A stretch of DNA of 64,000 nt from Escallonia rubra (taxonomy: Eukaryota > Streptophyta > Magnoliopsida > Escalloniales > Escalloniaceae): assembly GCA_033065855.1 (NCBI GenBank), contig JAVXUO010002167.1, forward strand, positions 1 to 64,000, written 5' to 3'. The translations under genes were made by a program, and so were the position numbers. Below are positions 45,103 to 60,000 of this stretch, piece after piece. Position 1 is the first letter of the stretch. Every line of letters begins with the position of its first letter. A model generated the notes under the pieces. That model was not told where the DNA came from. It made no database searches and was given only the letters and a program-made list of their open reading frames with translations.

Positions 45103-47910
45103 ATGGGTTTCTGGACACTGTTTGAGGTGGCATCCATCCCGATACTGCAGGTGCTGATAATTAGCGTGCTAGGAGCTTTCATGGCCACCAATTATCTCAA
45201 TCTTCTTAACACTGATGCTCGGAAGTCCCTGAACAAGGTACTAATTGGCAGAAAGCCATATATACGTTCCATACAGGTAGCTTGTGACGCAAAATTTATT
45301 AACATTTTGGAGGAACTTTATGCATCAAAACTTGCAGTTGGTCTTCGTGGTGTTCACTCCCGCGCTCATGATTGCTAGTCTCGCAAAAACTGTCACACTT
45401 GAAGACATAATCTCGTGGTATCCTTTCATTACCTTTTTTTTTTTTGCATCACATTGATACATTCAATATCAAGTCATAAGTAGCTACTGAAATAGCCTGC
45501 TTTTCTAACCCCCCCCCTCCTCTCTCTCCCCCCTCTCCTCCCGAGAGATAAAGCATAAAAGGTGCACACGAACATGCTGTGTTCTTGTGCGCTATTTTAA
45601 TCATTGACTGGGTGTGTTAATCCTTTGATTGCACTATACCTATTCCATTCGAAGACAAACCTCAACTCAACTGTAGTCAACCCAGTCTTTATCCAAATCT
45701 TCTCACTGTCAACCTCAATTAATCCCTTCAGGTGGTTCATGCCTATAAATATTGGGATTACCTTTCTAATTGGAGGAACCCTGGGTTGGATAGCAGTGAA
45801 GGTACTTAAACCTAAGCCACATCTAGAGGGCGTCGTCATTGCTACATGTGCATCAGGTGATTTGTCTTATAAGTTAGCGGCCTCCTGCTCTTTCTTCTAT
45901 TCTTGCTTCTGCAATTCCTAGCGGCTTGCCCTCCCTAACGAGTGTTGCTTTCAATGTCTGTAGGAAACTTGGGAAACCTTCTCTTGATAATTGTCCCTGC
46001 AATCTGTACCGAGAGTGGCAGCCCATTTGGGGATAGCGAAACTTGTTCTTCTCTTGGGCTCTCGTATGCTTCTTTCTCAATGGCGGTAAGCCATGCACTC
46101 ACTCCTATAGCTGATCAACTACTGCAGCAGGACATGACCCATTTTTTTTGCATGTTATAGTCCATCATTTTATAATTTAATCCCCTTATTTCTTTTTAGA
46201 ATATTTCAAAAGTTTTGAGTTCCCTATCTAAAACTAGACGTTCTAAATATACCCTTTGGAGTAGAGAACATAGAAAGTGGCAGTACTTGAGGTCAATAAC
46301 CTAACCCTTATTACTAGATCCCATGGCTATTTGGGACAAAAATATAGTCTGTATGATGTTTGACTATGAAAGGGGGACTCAAATTGCAGAATCGATGGAG
46401 TAGTTAATCAGTGATCATGTGTTTGCAATAGAAGGTCCTAGACTTTGAGTTGATGGCTCCTGAGTTCTCATCTAATTGGTACTGCAGCTTGGGGGTTTCT
46501 ACATATGGACTTATACTTACCATCTAATACGAAGTTCGGCATTGAGATACAAAGCAATAACAGAATCTGAGGAGCTCTCAAAGGAACCCAACGTGAGTTT
46601 GGATGCGGATGAGAAGACTAATCTTCTCGAGGGAGAATCCCCAGAGGGAGAATTTCAGGAGCATGTTGCTATAGTAGTGCCATCAACAAAATCTACTGAA
46701 GTGGATGCAGAAAACCAAAGTGTAAGTCTTCTTTTTGGAGAATGAAGAAAGAATTTAGGAAATTAAGTCCTGAAGAATCCCTATTTCTTTTAATCATCTG
46801 CAGATTGTGACCCGGGAATCAGAGAGCGGGCTGCAGCAAGAGAACACATTGTGGAGTAGAGTCAAAGGCATACTTCACAAGATATTGGAGGAGTTATTGG
46901 CACCTCCAACGGTTGGCGCTGTAAGTTCTTGTTTTCATTCATATGCACATGCGTGAATTGAAGCTCTAATTCTAAGTCTTAGCGAATTGCTGATTAACGT
47001 TTTCCGTGCTTTCAGATTGTGGGATTCATCGTCGGGGCAGTACCGTGGCTGAGAAAACTTGTAATTGGCGATGATGCTCCACTAAGAGTGATCCAAGACT
47101 GTGTCCAGTTGCTTGGGTACGTTATGCTCACATTTCATTAGAAATGATCAACTAGGACAGCACAGGTTTTAGGAAGAAGTCTGAATTTTGATTACATCCT
47201 TTGTAATGCTTAACTTCGAACTATCCTCGCACTTTGTATTCACTCCAACAAACGATTAATTTCAAGGATTTCATTAATCAAAAGACAGCACATGATTGTA
47301 CTTTGTAGGGAGGCAACCATACCGTGTATCACCCTTATACTAGGAGGCAATCTCATACAAGGTAAAAGAAGCTCTTTGTGATGCAGAAGCAATCTTGCAG
47401 ATGTTAAAACGAAAACGAACATTCCAACAAAATTGTTGTCAACTGAACAGGTTTTCAGAAGGCAACTTTGAGGCCATGGATCATCATTGCAGTGATTTGT
47501 ATCCGATATCTAATACTGCCCTTGATCGGGATTGGCATCGTTAAAGCAGCCGGAAATCTTGGCTTTCTTCCATCAGAGTCGCTGTTTCGCTTTGTGCTGA
47601 TGATTCAGTTTACTCTGCCACCCGCTATGAACGTTGGTAAGAAACTATCAGGCCCTTAAGCATCCTTCATTTCCATGTCAATCTGTGGCAAGTTTTCCAC
47701 GTCTGTGGGGTGGAATCAAGATTTTTGAAGAGTAGCGTACGTTTTTTGTGCAATCTAACTTGATACCGAATGTATGAACATGCAGGTACGATGACCCAAC
47801 TGTTTGAAGTGGGTGAAGCCGAGAGCTCGGTTCTCTTCCTGTGGACTTACCTGGTTGCGGCCCTTGCTCTTACCGTGTGGTCAACAATCTACATGTGGAT
47901 ACTGTCTTGA
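45103..47910 (+). CDS. PILS: PIN-LIKES (PILS) auxin transport facilitator
   Basis: Ten exons join in frame with GT-AG introns: 45103-45237, 45338-45417, 45732-45856, 45964-46085, 46488-46721, 46804-46920, 47016-47116, 47309-47361, 47451-47636 and 47786-47910. They give 425 residues from ATG 45103 (MGFWTLFEVASIPILQVL). About five hydrophobic spans lie in residues 1-165, for example LVFVVFTPALMIASLAKTV and EGVVIATCASGNLGNLLLI. A hydrophilic loop follows at about 166-260, and then five more spans, including PCITLILGGNLIQG and FVLMIQFTLPPAMNVGTM. This is the PIN/auxin-carrier fold with the short central loop typical of PILS proteins. PILS proteins sit in the ER membrane and lower nuclear auxin signalling by sequestering auxin; that role is family knowledge. 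The length is normal and there is no disruption. It appears closest to PILS1/3/7-type members, but the subclade is not certain. Confidence 0.93.
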
Positions 47911-48559
47911 ACAACTTCGGCTCACGACGGAGCTGCAGGATCAGCACCGTTTCTCCCATAAACCAGGGAAAGAGAGAGGGCTAGCAATATAAGATGCATT
48001 TAGTACATTGATATATTCTTTGCAGCGTGTGCGTTTCCAGTCATTTCTTCTTTTTGATTCTACATTCAAGGTTTTGGCTTTCTTTCTCATGTAAATGATC
48101 TTCCCATTCAAGGATTGGTATCTTTTGCCTGCAGGTTGAAATAGAAGGCAATATACATTCTTTCCTTCTCTTTGTGATAAGTGTCTGTACACACCATAGA
48201 AAATGTACTTTGGGTCCATGTTAGACATTCACTCCTGATTCCAGTGATCCTAACAAAGATACCGAGCATTTTGTGATAATAACAAAGATACCGAGCAGTA
48301 TCTTTTGAACGAAGTGAATTGATTGATAGTAGCAAAGATACCGAGCATTTTGTGAATTTGTATATGTTCCTTCACTAAGATCCATGTGCTGTTTCAATAA
48401 GAATACATGCGCCATATATATAAGCTATTGCGACCTACATCCAGATAGTTACCGAGCTATTACGAAAATTGTGCTCAAAACATGAACTCAGCTGCGCTTT
48501 AGAGGAAGAGCTTTGGACACTTCCGAAAGCTGTTTCTGTTTCCTTTGTACGATTTCTAT
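47911..48559. other. PILS 3' flank with short repeats
   Basis: The likely 3'-UTR and terminator of PILS. AACAAAGATACCGAGCA-type words occur three times between 48250 and 48350, twice followed by TTTTGTG. No gene is seen. Confidence 0.5.
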
Positions 48560-50960
48560 GGACCATAAGACTGGATCTTTGCGTTTCATCTATTTCTATC
48601 AAAGCAATTCTCTAACTCAAACACCAAATGAAATACTGCGTTGTACAGAGATTCAGCAAACTGCCTACATGCTCTTTTCAGTTACTCAGATTAGTAAGAC
48701 AACCCTTATCCGTCACGCTAAGTCCTAACGCTACTAGCGAAGAGTCTTACATTATTGCACAAAGTCTGGGCCTTCTAACGACAAAGGACTTTGGAAAGTA
48801 TCTGGGTGGTACTCTAGACATTGTTAGTAACCGGAAAATGTTCTTTTGCAACCTCATTATGAAGATCCAAAAAAGATGTGCTGGCTGGAAATGATATCTA
48901 CTAAAGAAAGTTGGTCGAGTCATCTTTATCACATCAGTGCTAACATCTTTACTCACATATTACACTGCGTATTTCTCTTTCCAAAATACGTAAATAAACC
49001 TATTAACTCAATTCTTGGTAGATTTTGGTGGTCAGGTGATGAGAACAAGAAATGCAATATCGGCTAAAATGGCATACTTTATGTGCAACTAAGCTTCAAG
49101 GCGGGCTAGGGTCCAAGGACACCAATACCTTTAACCTAGCCCTCTTGGCCAAAACAAGTTGGAGATTATGGACAGAACCAGAATATCTCATTGCTCGTAT
49201 ACTGCTTGGTACATATTGTATACGTTCAAGCTTCTTATATAGCCCTGATCAAGGAAACTTCTCTTGGGGTTGGACGAGTATTGTAGCTGGCTGGCAAGTC
49301 CTCAACAGTGGTTTAAGATGGCAAGTGGGTACAGGAATGCAAATCTCCATCTAGCAGGACTCCTGGATCCCAAACTGTGAAAATAAACCTTGTTATACCG
49401 GCTCTGACTCCTCTATATCGTTAGGAACCATCAACAAGCTCATAAAAAATGGTGCTCAGGACGTTGACCTTATCAAACAATTGTTCAGCCCATCATTGGT
49501 TAACAATATATGTGCTATACACATCTCTCCGCATCTTATCAAGGATCAGCAGTTATAGAAATACACATCTTTTGGGATATACTCAGTCAAAATTGCCTAT
49601 TCTTTTATATACAGTCAGAAAAACAGCTAAATTACAAAGTATGGGAAATCTGCTAACTCTTCCTTCTCTGGCTCAAAAACTCTGGAAGGCTCTATGGTTT
49701 CTACCAGTTCCCCACAAGATGAAGTTTCTCATCTTGGCAAATTTTATGGGATCGACTGCTTCTACAATCAAACCTATGGCGTTTCAATATTACCACAACA
49801 GATTCTTGCCCGCTTTGCTTCAAAGCACTGGAAACTCTTGATCATCTGTTCTTATCATGCCAAAAAGTACGGCGTATATGGTTTGGAGGTCCAGCTGGAA
49901 TAAAATCAGATGCCATCTTATGCCCCTTTCTGGAGTGGCTAATTGCGTGGCTTAAACAAACCAATCTTAAAAGCTCATATATCAACGATACTTTTTCCAT
50001 CATCTCAACTCTCTGGGGTATGTGGATTAACATAAACCACCTAATCTTCTGTCAAGCTGAGGTTAGGCCATCCGATGTTACTCGCAGCATCCACCAACTA
50101 AACATTAATGTCACCTTAGCCTACCCACAAATAACCTACCATTCAGCCAGAAGGCCTAAAGCTGTGAGCCCCAATATTCCTTTCCCTTTTGCTCTACAGA
50201 ATGACGTACTGGCATGCACCCCTGTTTTAAAAAAGAACCTATTCAATTATACATGGTAGTTTGCTTCAACCCCAAACTTTTGAAAGCTGGAATTGGAATT
50301 TCTTGTACTAATCATCAACAGAAGCGGTGTGGCTCTGCTGCAATCTCCACGGCCGCCTTTGATCATACGACAGCACTGACTTAGGGTGTTCTAACTGGTA
50401 CTACATGGGCAAAACAAAACAGATTTAATCATATCACTATACTTAGAAATTCTAAATTTCTCCTCTACCGGATGACAGACAATGAAGACATTCCAGATCA
50501 GGTGGCACCGATTCTATATGATGCATGTTATATAGTAACTGATCTACACCATTGCGGCATTGACATGACCACTTACTTGCAACTCAAAGATGTCAGATCC
50601 TATCAGCTTTTACGTATCATACTTGCATTATTGTATATCATGACTGGGTACATAAAATTTTGCTGCAATGAAATATCTCGCTCTCCGCCTCATCTTTTGC
50701 TATTATGTATCTTTGCAAGAACTTTATTTCAATTGGTGTCACTTTTTGTACCTATTCTTAACCCCTTTGTTGGTGTCACTTTTTGTACCTATAATGGCTA
50801 CCACTAAAAACGCTTGTTCTCTCGTTATCAATGCAATTCTCATGATTATCAGGAAAGAGAAGAAAAAAAAGGAATACAACCGCTTTAAGCGTTGTACTAT
50901 AAGAACACTACAAACAACCGCTAATGATGTAACTACCCTTTACATTCACAAATGGATAAC
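48560..50960 (+). mobile_element. Decayed L1-type LINE, RT C-terminus to RNase H
   Basis: Pieces in all three plus-strand frames give the normal order of a plant LINE ORF2 C-terminus. The end of the reverse transcriptase is at about 48770-48890 (GLLTTKDFGKYLGGTLDIV, then KIQKRCAGWK). The thumb/connection region is at about 49020-49350. The zinc-binding domain is at about 49640-49900 (ALETLDHLFLSCQKVRRIWF). An RNase H-like tail is at about 50250-50600 (ACFNPKLLKAGIGISCTNH). Many stops and frame changes make this an old pseudogene. No poly(A) tail or target duplication is clear. A TGGTGTCACTTTTTGTACCTAT word is duplicated at 50736 and 50774. The relic fills the gap between the convergent PILS and RRP44 genes. 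Confidence 0.8.
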
Positions 50961-51002
50961 ATAACAAAGAGTCTTTTGGGTTTGTGAAATACGGAGTATA
51001 AT

Positions 51003-54000
51003 TTATAAAAGGGTAAGTTGAAGTTTCGGCCGATTGGGTTGCGGTTCCACCACCTCCATATGAATCCTAACCGTCTGAAGAACGCTGTAAGAAACACTAC
51101 CATCAATTTTTCTAACCTTCTGCTGCTGCTCATCTACGACCCATTCTCCCCCTCCCTTCTCGCCCCTTAGCGTCAAGTAGACAGGCCCCTCAATACCATA
51201 CCTGCAGTACATCGCATCAAACAAATAGACAATGGATGAAGTGTCTCTGGAACATTATGATATGCCAATGGACATTGAATAATTGCAATGTACTTTAAGC
51301 TGATGCCACTTGCAACAGAGGAGGGTAGCAACTAATGGTATGACTAATTCCGCAACTTAATACAAGGTGGCTAGTTTATCTTGACCAACTGTGTTGGTCA
51401 TGGCCATCATTTCCTTTATTATAAGAACATGACAGTCATTTCCTCTTGACATAGTTTACCAGAAAACCATAACAATTATAAACCTAAAGAGACATTAAGA
51501 CTTAAAAATGTAGCAGAAAGTACTGAACAGTGAAAGGGGCGTACTTGGGCACAAACACAATAAAACCATTTGATCTCATTTTCACTATTCTGCCCTCCGT
51601 GTCCGTGGGCCTGCAAGAGCATAACAAATATACATGAGAGAGGGAGGGGGGGAGAGAGAGAGAGAGAGAGACTGGCACACACCTTTTCCTAAAATAGATA
51701 ATAGTATGGAGCTCTACTGAGGCACGGCTTGCCATCTGGGCATTCCTATGGCGGTAATTCAAATCTGAAAACAATCAGCTATGTTATGATCGTAAAGTTA
51801 AGTACTAAGTCAATAGCACAAGTTAAAATAGTACTTCTGGTTCCATTATTACTAGCGTTTGTCAAAGACCCTTGGAGACAGGTCGGCATGACCTACCTGA
51901 GGTCCTCAGGCCCGTTACCTCCCAGTGTCCAGCCAATACACCCCATGCACAACCCTTTACTTTGTGCATACAATAACACCATCAAAATTGCCAACTTAAT
52001 AACATGTTCGATAACCGCAAAACAGAATCAGTGGAACTTGTTTCTTCTGGAAGTTGAGAACAAAATTTTCAATTTCAACACCAAGGTCGAAGACTTTTCC
52101 CTCCAGATAGCTAACTATGTTTGTGTTGTTAACTCACACTATATCGATCAGCCGTCCTCATTCCTCAACATAAGCCACGTAAAAGGATCTTGCAGATTCG
52201 GCTATCATTTAAATATGGATGCGGGTAGGCGGATACAGCTTGTACCCTCAATCAAGAAAACTATTTACTTATAAGATGGAAGACGCATTACTGGAAAAAG
52301 GATAGATTTTAGAGATTCTTAATGTATGAGGTATTGTTGAAATAGAGGTATTGACAAGCACGATCCAGAAACGAAGTCTGATCAGGACACGAGCCAGCAT
52401 ATTAACATTTGCAAAATGAAAATCGCAGATAGAACATAAAGAACGATTCCTTAAACTGTCCTGTCATATTGCCAGCTTTCAATGCCCTGGACTTGACCGC
52501 GAGATAAACTGTCGCCAACAAATATGCAAAGCCTGACATTGATGCCCCTGCAAAGACCTAAATTTCAGATCTATATGTAATATTACTTCAATCTTTCTCC
52601 GTTTCGCCTCCTTCCTCTTCTTCTTTTCTTCGTGGTTTCAGTGACATGGACTAGTCTGATTGAAAAGAGTGTCAAATCCGACAAGCATCCTATACCCGTG
52701 TTTGCGTATAGAACCGTGCTTAACAGAGGTGACAGACACATCCTCAGAACTAGAAAACTCGCAAAGACCCAATTAACGCTGAACAGCCATGTGCCAATTA
52801 ATCGAAACTGAAGTTTCACTTACATCATCAAATTTCATAAAATGCAAAAGTAAATTAGAAGCTTACTGTCGGCAATACTCGTAAGTTGGGGTCTGTCCTG
52901 GAATATGTTTGGAAGTTTGTATATTCCTAATGACGCAGCGAGCAACCTGTGTACAATAACATCTGCAAGACAAGAAAGCAAGCTCCATTTCGAAAAGTAG
53001 TTATCTAATGACAAGTGAGATACATGATCCAAACTACCACCAACCTGCATATCTCCTAATGGGAGAGGTGAAATGCGTATAAAGTGGCGCCGCAAGCCCA
53101 TAGTGATAAAACTCTGGAGGGCTCAGATCCCCACTACAGAAATAGACTGCCTAAATTTGCAAATAACAGATCATCGAATGTATTATCACATGTATTTAGA
53201 AGGTTTTTATTAATGTCACTAAAAAAAATCAAGCAAAACTACCTGTGACATGCATCTGGTTGCCAGGATGCGGATTAACTTATTGAAATATGGATCGTCT
53301 CCCTGAAATAGTCTTCTGGTTCAGTTTCGAAAAACAAATGCAAAGAAAGGAGAGAGAGAGGTAGGGAGAGTGGTGACTAGATGACAAGCACTGCTACTTT
53401 TGACAGACAACTTACTACAGCACGATCAAGTGAGTCAGCCAGTGCTTTTGATGATGACAAGTCCAAGCTGAGCCCAAGGGCCGCAGTTGTACGAAGCAAT
53501 GGCTCAAGCATCTCCTTAGTTGGACTAGGATGCCGCCTACAAAGATCAAAAGGAGTAGCAGAAGTTTAAAAATTGATGCAGGTAAGTCTAATGAAATGAT
53601 AAACCTAGGATTGAGATCCAAGCAACTAGTACTGGACAGTCTCTGATAAAAATGAAGGAGAGCGCAACTATCTGCTACACAAGATCGTATTATTCAGATA
53701 TTATTTTTCTCAAGTAGGTACGTCAGGTTTAAAATATCTTAACATAAGAGCCATTCCTGTGAGGTTGGCATATGCTAGCCTGCCATTATCATCCACAAGA
53801 CAATCTCAACAAAATACTTGATTGTACAAGGTGGTGCTTTTGTACCTATTTGTTTTTTCTTTTAGTTATTTTCAGAACAGGGATTTGTCTATAACTCCAT
53901 ATAAAGCCCATTTTTCTGGTACATTAGAGGATAAGTATGGCAATGCCTTGTCAAAGTTTAGTAAATATGCTTTGTGAGGACCTAGTTGCATGGTGCCTCG

Positions 54001-57000
54001 TATCTTTATCATAGCATTGCTGTGCACATCTTCACTAGCCATGGCTACAAGCAAGAGACGGGTGCCACAACTCAAGCTCTGATCAGGCAGAGGGTGCAAG
54101 GAGAGTCACGACTGCCTAAACCATGCGCTTCTTTGTTTTTATGAAGTTAATGTGGCGAAATGTTCCTACTTCCACAATTGTTTTTACGTAAAATAATATT
54201 TTAGCCCTAAAATTATATTCTGCTTAGAACAGCGGAAGTGTAACATGACACACTAATTAATGGTTCTTGTTCCATTAATGTATGTGTTTATGTAATTCAC
54301 TCACTTCTACACATTAATAATTGTTAAGTTACCATCTGCTCTAAAAGCTTAAGCTGTTAGAGAATGGACCCAAAAATGTTATCATGTTTTAATACTCCCC
54401 CTCACGTGCAAGCTCCCGATTGCACGTGGAGAGACAGATCAAGACAGAAATAAACAGAAGGGGACCAGATATGCAAGCGGGAAGAATTGAACCCAAGACC
54501 TTGCCAAACCAGAGCTCTGATACCATGTTAAGTTACCATTTGCTCTAAAAGCTTAAGCTGTTAGAGAAAGGACCCAATAATGTTATCATGTTTTAATAAT
54601 AATAATAAACATCAAAACTAAAAAAATAACTCTAGTACAATTGGTCAAACCAAACGCGCTTGTGTATGGCCTAAATTTCATGGTCCGGAAAAGAATCTAC
54701 ATAATTTTCTTCACAAAAGTGAAGACTAAAAACAAAGTTACCAAAGAAGCACTAAATTTCATGGTCCTAAAGGTAAAGGCGTGATAGAGAAAACAGTTGT
54801 ATACCTTAACAGTGAACAAGGCGGAAAATGATTCAGGATCTTTTCAGCAACTGAAATGTTAGCAGCAAGCATAAACTCCTCAACCATTTGGTTTGCTTCT
54901 CTAATTTGATACATTCCTGCAGATACACATTATCTCATAACATGATACACGAATCGCAATTAGAACGAAAAGCCTAAGTAAACCAAAGTGCTATACCACT
55001 GATAGAAATTGCAAAAAGTATAGGTGAACTGACGCACACTGGAACATCATGCACCAATTACCTCAGCTCACAAGTGATGACAAACCACCATGCAAGCACT
55101 CAAAATCATAGTCCCGAAAATAAAAGTTTTCATAGTGATGAGTTCTGTAGTATTAGAAAGCGCCAAACGACCGCAAATCATGTAAATGAAAGGTAAAGAA
55201 ACAGAGTTAAAAATTATAGAGCCTGCATATGATTCAAAAATCTGATTCCAAAAAGCTGTTCAGCAAATTTGACGTCATCCGCAAACGATCCTCTTGGCCT
55301 CTACCCCAACACACCACAAGGACAAAGCAATTTCCCAAATGCCTCATCTTTTCTCTACCCTACACAAGTTCCAACTCACAAAGAAATCACTGTGACTAAC
55401 TTGGCCTCTTTCAGATCAAACCGAGAAAGAATAATAAAATGCTAAGGGGGCGTACGCTTACACAATTCTTTTTCGCGTTTTGTATTATGTTTTTGTTTTT
55501 AAGATTTTAGTATTCAGATAGAAAATTCATTCTTGTACTTTTATTATTTTCACAATTCATTTTAGCTACTTTTTTTGTCGGATTTGTGTACTTATATCAT
55601 TTTTGTTTTCACTTTTCTACCCTACATTTCTGTCAAACTCGCCCGCCTCCGCCTCCCCCCAACACTCTGTGCCTTTTCCAACGAAATCTACCGCCGCCCG
55701 TCTACTGCCGCCCCTTTCCAACGATCTTCCCCATCTACCGCCGCCCTGCACATGGATTCCAATCGATGAACGCCTGAGCTTCAAGATGGGCGACTGCCAG
55801 ACGGGCTTTAGGATGGGAGACTGCTAGATGGATTCCAATCGATGAACGCCCGGGCTTCACCTACCAGATCGAGGCTCTTCGCCTACCAGATCTCTTCAAG
55901 ATGGACGGTTTTTCATGGATTCCGCAAAGAATACACAGAGACGTCGAGGCTCTTCACCTACCAGACCTCTCTCTCTCTCTCTCTCTCGTTTGAAATGGTT
56001 ACGGTGGTTAGATCGGCCATCGTGGGTTGCAATTGGAGGGTGGATTATGGTGGTTGTGTGATGTAGTGGTTATGGTGGTTGTGTGGCCACGAAATGGCAG
56101 GAAGAGATAAGGTTTGAGTGTTGAGTGGTGGTTGTGTGTGCCACGATAAACGCGGGTGGTGCATGGTGGTGCTAGGGAGTATACGAGGTTTGAGTGTTGA
56201 GTGGTGGGCATGGTGGTTGTGGTGCCTTTCTTTGTGGTGGTTCAGTGACGGATCTGGACAAACGCGGTGGTGCACGGTGCTGCTAGGGAGGAGAGAGAGG
56301 AAGGGAGCAGCGGAATTTTGTGTCAGACGGGCTTCTGACTTTTTTGCTTTTTTTCTGACATTGAGTTCATTTTTTGGAAAAAGGTGAAAACAGCCCAAGG
56401 ATGTTTTCATGATATTCGCTACTGTTTGGATATTTGTATCCAAAACGGAATTGAAAAAAGATTAAAGTACACGAAAAAAGGCATCTTTTTTATCATCATT
56501 GCTAAATACAAAAACGAAATAGGGTAAACGTACAGGCCCTAAATGCCTCAATAGTTCCTCAAAAGTTCTTTTGTGCATCATTTTATTGTTCATAAGAAAG
56601 ACATTTTGTTAAAATGCTTATGTTATGTTCATTCCAAGTTCGGCACTACATTACTAACTTGATGGCTGCATGCCATAAGGACATAAAATGACCCGCTGAA
56701 ATTAGTTTCAGAAAATAGAGACACTACTAGCTGCAAGAAGCTTGGTTTGGATTTTGACCCCGAGTCATAAACTGCAAACTGGTCAAGGGGATCAATGTGA
56801 GAAGCACCCACTATACTTGCAGTGCTACAACTCCAGCTTTGGAAGGCAGAAAGCTCTTGAGAGAATTGAATTATCCATAACAAGCTTAACAGAAAAATAA
56901 AACGGCTTTTGGACTGGAATTACAACATAACTGAAAAATCAACTTAAGCCAGAACTCATAGCTTACCAATATCAAGAGGATCGTGAGTTTCTGTATCAAT

Positions 57001-60000
57001 TTGAAACTTGACTTCGGCAGAAGCAAGAGTTAAAGCCCCTCGATCGATTCGCCTTTGCCTCATTATCTGCAAAATTAGGTAAATAGAGACACTTCAGATG
57101 ACATCAAAAAAATCTATTCTATTCCCAGCAAATGCTCTAACAAGTCAGAGGAAATGATTAAAAGCTGAACCAAGTGTACATACCTTCGCTAACTTATTCA
57201 TGTTTCGCAAATCTTTAGTTACTTGATCCGTCATGCGACTGCCATCACAATTAAATAAAAGCTGTTATCATCATGCTAACTAACAAGGAGGTTAAAAAGG
57301 TTGGAAAGAAAGGAAGAAATGTAACTTTTGTAGTTCCCTGATGCTTAATGGCAAAGCTCAAATATTGGGCATAGGTAGGAACTGTATCATAGGCGTATGA
57401 CATGTTGAAACAAACCTAGTTTACAAGCATGTAATGCCGCCATTGCCCGCCACACAACAGTCCCACATCCCATTTTTGTCCAAAAACCATTGTAATGCAT
57501 ATGTGGAACTCTCTTAATACTATTACTGACGAGCTACAGCAATTGCACCTATTAACGCAACTAAAAGAATTATTGACTTTTGGTGCAAGATATAAAATTG
57601 CAGGAAGAGTGTCATTGCACATCTTCACATGATTTGCCAAGCAACAAGTACGCTGACCCTTTTCCACTTCACTAGTCTGCACCCTAAACCGGCATCCCAT
57701 CAATGCTATCACCGGTCTTCTAAAGGTGTTCTACATTTCAGATGCAGGTATAGGCAAATTTTGCTGGTTTCGCACTACAAGAAATGTGAATCTCACAAGG
57801 TGGGAACATAAAGGCTCACATTTTCAATTTCAAGTTTAGCAACCACAAGAAGCACCTGTGCTGCTTTGTGGTTCAAGTGTTATGAGAGAAGAAGTCAAAA
57901 TGATTTAGGAACTTGTATCACCATGGTTTGCCAAGTGATGGAACCATATAAAATTATAAGATACGTTCCCTTTTTGACCAATTTATAGACAGGTTAAATG
58001 TCAGGTATTAAGCACCTATCATCCATCCTAGCCTGAGCTTCAACGTAAGACAATGCTGCACTTGACTTGATGACACTTTTTGTGTATCTTGTTGATATAA
58101 TTTCAGCTTCAGGTGTCATCTCCTGCAATAAATGTCATACATATAAGGGGGGGAAAATAATAATAAAAAAAAAGGACAAATTCAGATATAAGTTAGTTGC
58201 CCCTGCTCACGCACATTACCAAATTGATCCGAGCACTCTTGTTGTAAGTATACTACCTTGCATGCATTAAACAAATTCTACCCCATGATGTGAAAAGAAA
58301 ACACCAAAATAAATATGCCCGGTGAGAACTAAAGAGTATTACATTCATATAACTTTATTAGTTCATCACAAAAGGAAGAAGACAAGCAAGAAACACACGA
58401 AAATCTACCCTGCAATTTAGGATAGCACCCCTTATAAGCATTGTACGCCTAAAGTTGGATCATAAAATAAGCGTTTTTTGACCAGCAGAGAAGTGAACAC
58501 ATATTGGTTCCAATTATACCGTTTTGATTTAGCTTTTTCCACTAACAAGTGAATATCATGTATATATCCTTGAGGTCTTCAGTTCGAGTCTCATTGGGCC
58601 AGACGACAAGAAATCTGATTACTTGCAAATCCCCTAGGCCAGGCATGGATGGTCTGCCTTTAACCTGCCCGGGGAGGTGGATTTGGTACGCTATGTGCAA
58701 GGTGATCTGTGATAACACCTTAGTGCTGAACCAAGAAATATCATGATATAAATTCAGCTCGCGCAGCATAGCTAAACAACTGCCAAAACCACTATATGTT
58801 GAATTGGAAGGTGGGCTTGAAAAGCAAGACAAAGTTACTATATATGAGCCATATAGAAGAGGTGTGCCCATGCAAGCAAGAAGAGCACTCAAATAATTGG
58901 GTCCAACAATCAGATGTCTTTGTTTCCTTTCTGCATAATGCAGGAAGGTTTCTGAGAAGCATTTCTCTAGAAAGCTGTTATTTAGATATGCACATGCGAT
59001 ACGATAGAAAAAAAACATAGCACTTTTCTCCCGAGTAAGGTTCTTTTCGTTTTTGCATTAGCATCACATGCTAAACCATGCATTTGATATTGCATGCCTG
59101 GAACCAATAACATTCAATGTTTCAACAAATCCTTAGTATTTGGCCGGCTGCAAATATACAGAACTCAGCTTACACAACCGCTACCCACGAAGAAACTGAT
59201 TTGCAGCTGTCAGAGCAAACAGTTACTGTAGGAGGGAAAAGTCGGAAGCACATACCCAAATAACAGAGAAAGCTAGTCTCTCTATATCAGCTCGAAGAGA
59301 ACATATATCTGCAAAATAGAGCTTGAATATGAGTGAACTGTCCATATAGCTCACAAAAATACGTAGGCCATGGATTAATTAATTACAAAGAATGCACATA
59401 TTATACCAACCAAAACACATGCAACATTACCTTCTGTTAGAGGTTTTGGAAGCATGTCAATTCGGCGCTCAACAAGGTATACAGAAGTGCCCCTTTGTGT
59501 AGCCTCATCATCAAGTGGGGTTCCAGGATGAACAAAATTTGTGACATCAGCAATATCTGTTTAAATTAAATGTAATTAAGGATGTTCGAATGAGAATTGC
59601 AAGTTGGTAGGAAACCAAAGTCTGCACCTTTATTAGGCAGAGTTTAGATATTTCTATCTTGATTATTTTTAATTTGTTTTTCCCTCGGTGTGGGGGGTTA
59701 AGGAGGTTGCCTTGCACGAGGCCTCTTGCTCCATGGAATTTGATTTTGAATATCTGGAGAATTTTGGATGTAGAAGTTGTTTGCTGTTTCCTTGCTTCTC
59801 TTCTTCTTTCATTGGCATTGCCACATTTGCTACTATCCAAAGGCTTGCGAACAATGTCAGGAAAACAGTACGCACAACCCTTCAAGTTGAGGCTCCTCAA
59901 GACATGCCTCCAAGTGAACACAAAGCACTCCAGATACTTCACTCTCATGGGCCGAAAGAAGATATATCTCCTTGAAGAAAATACATCTCCTTGGATGTAC

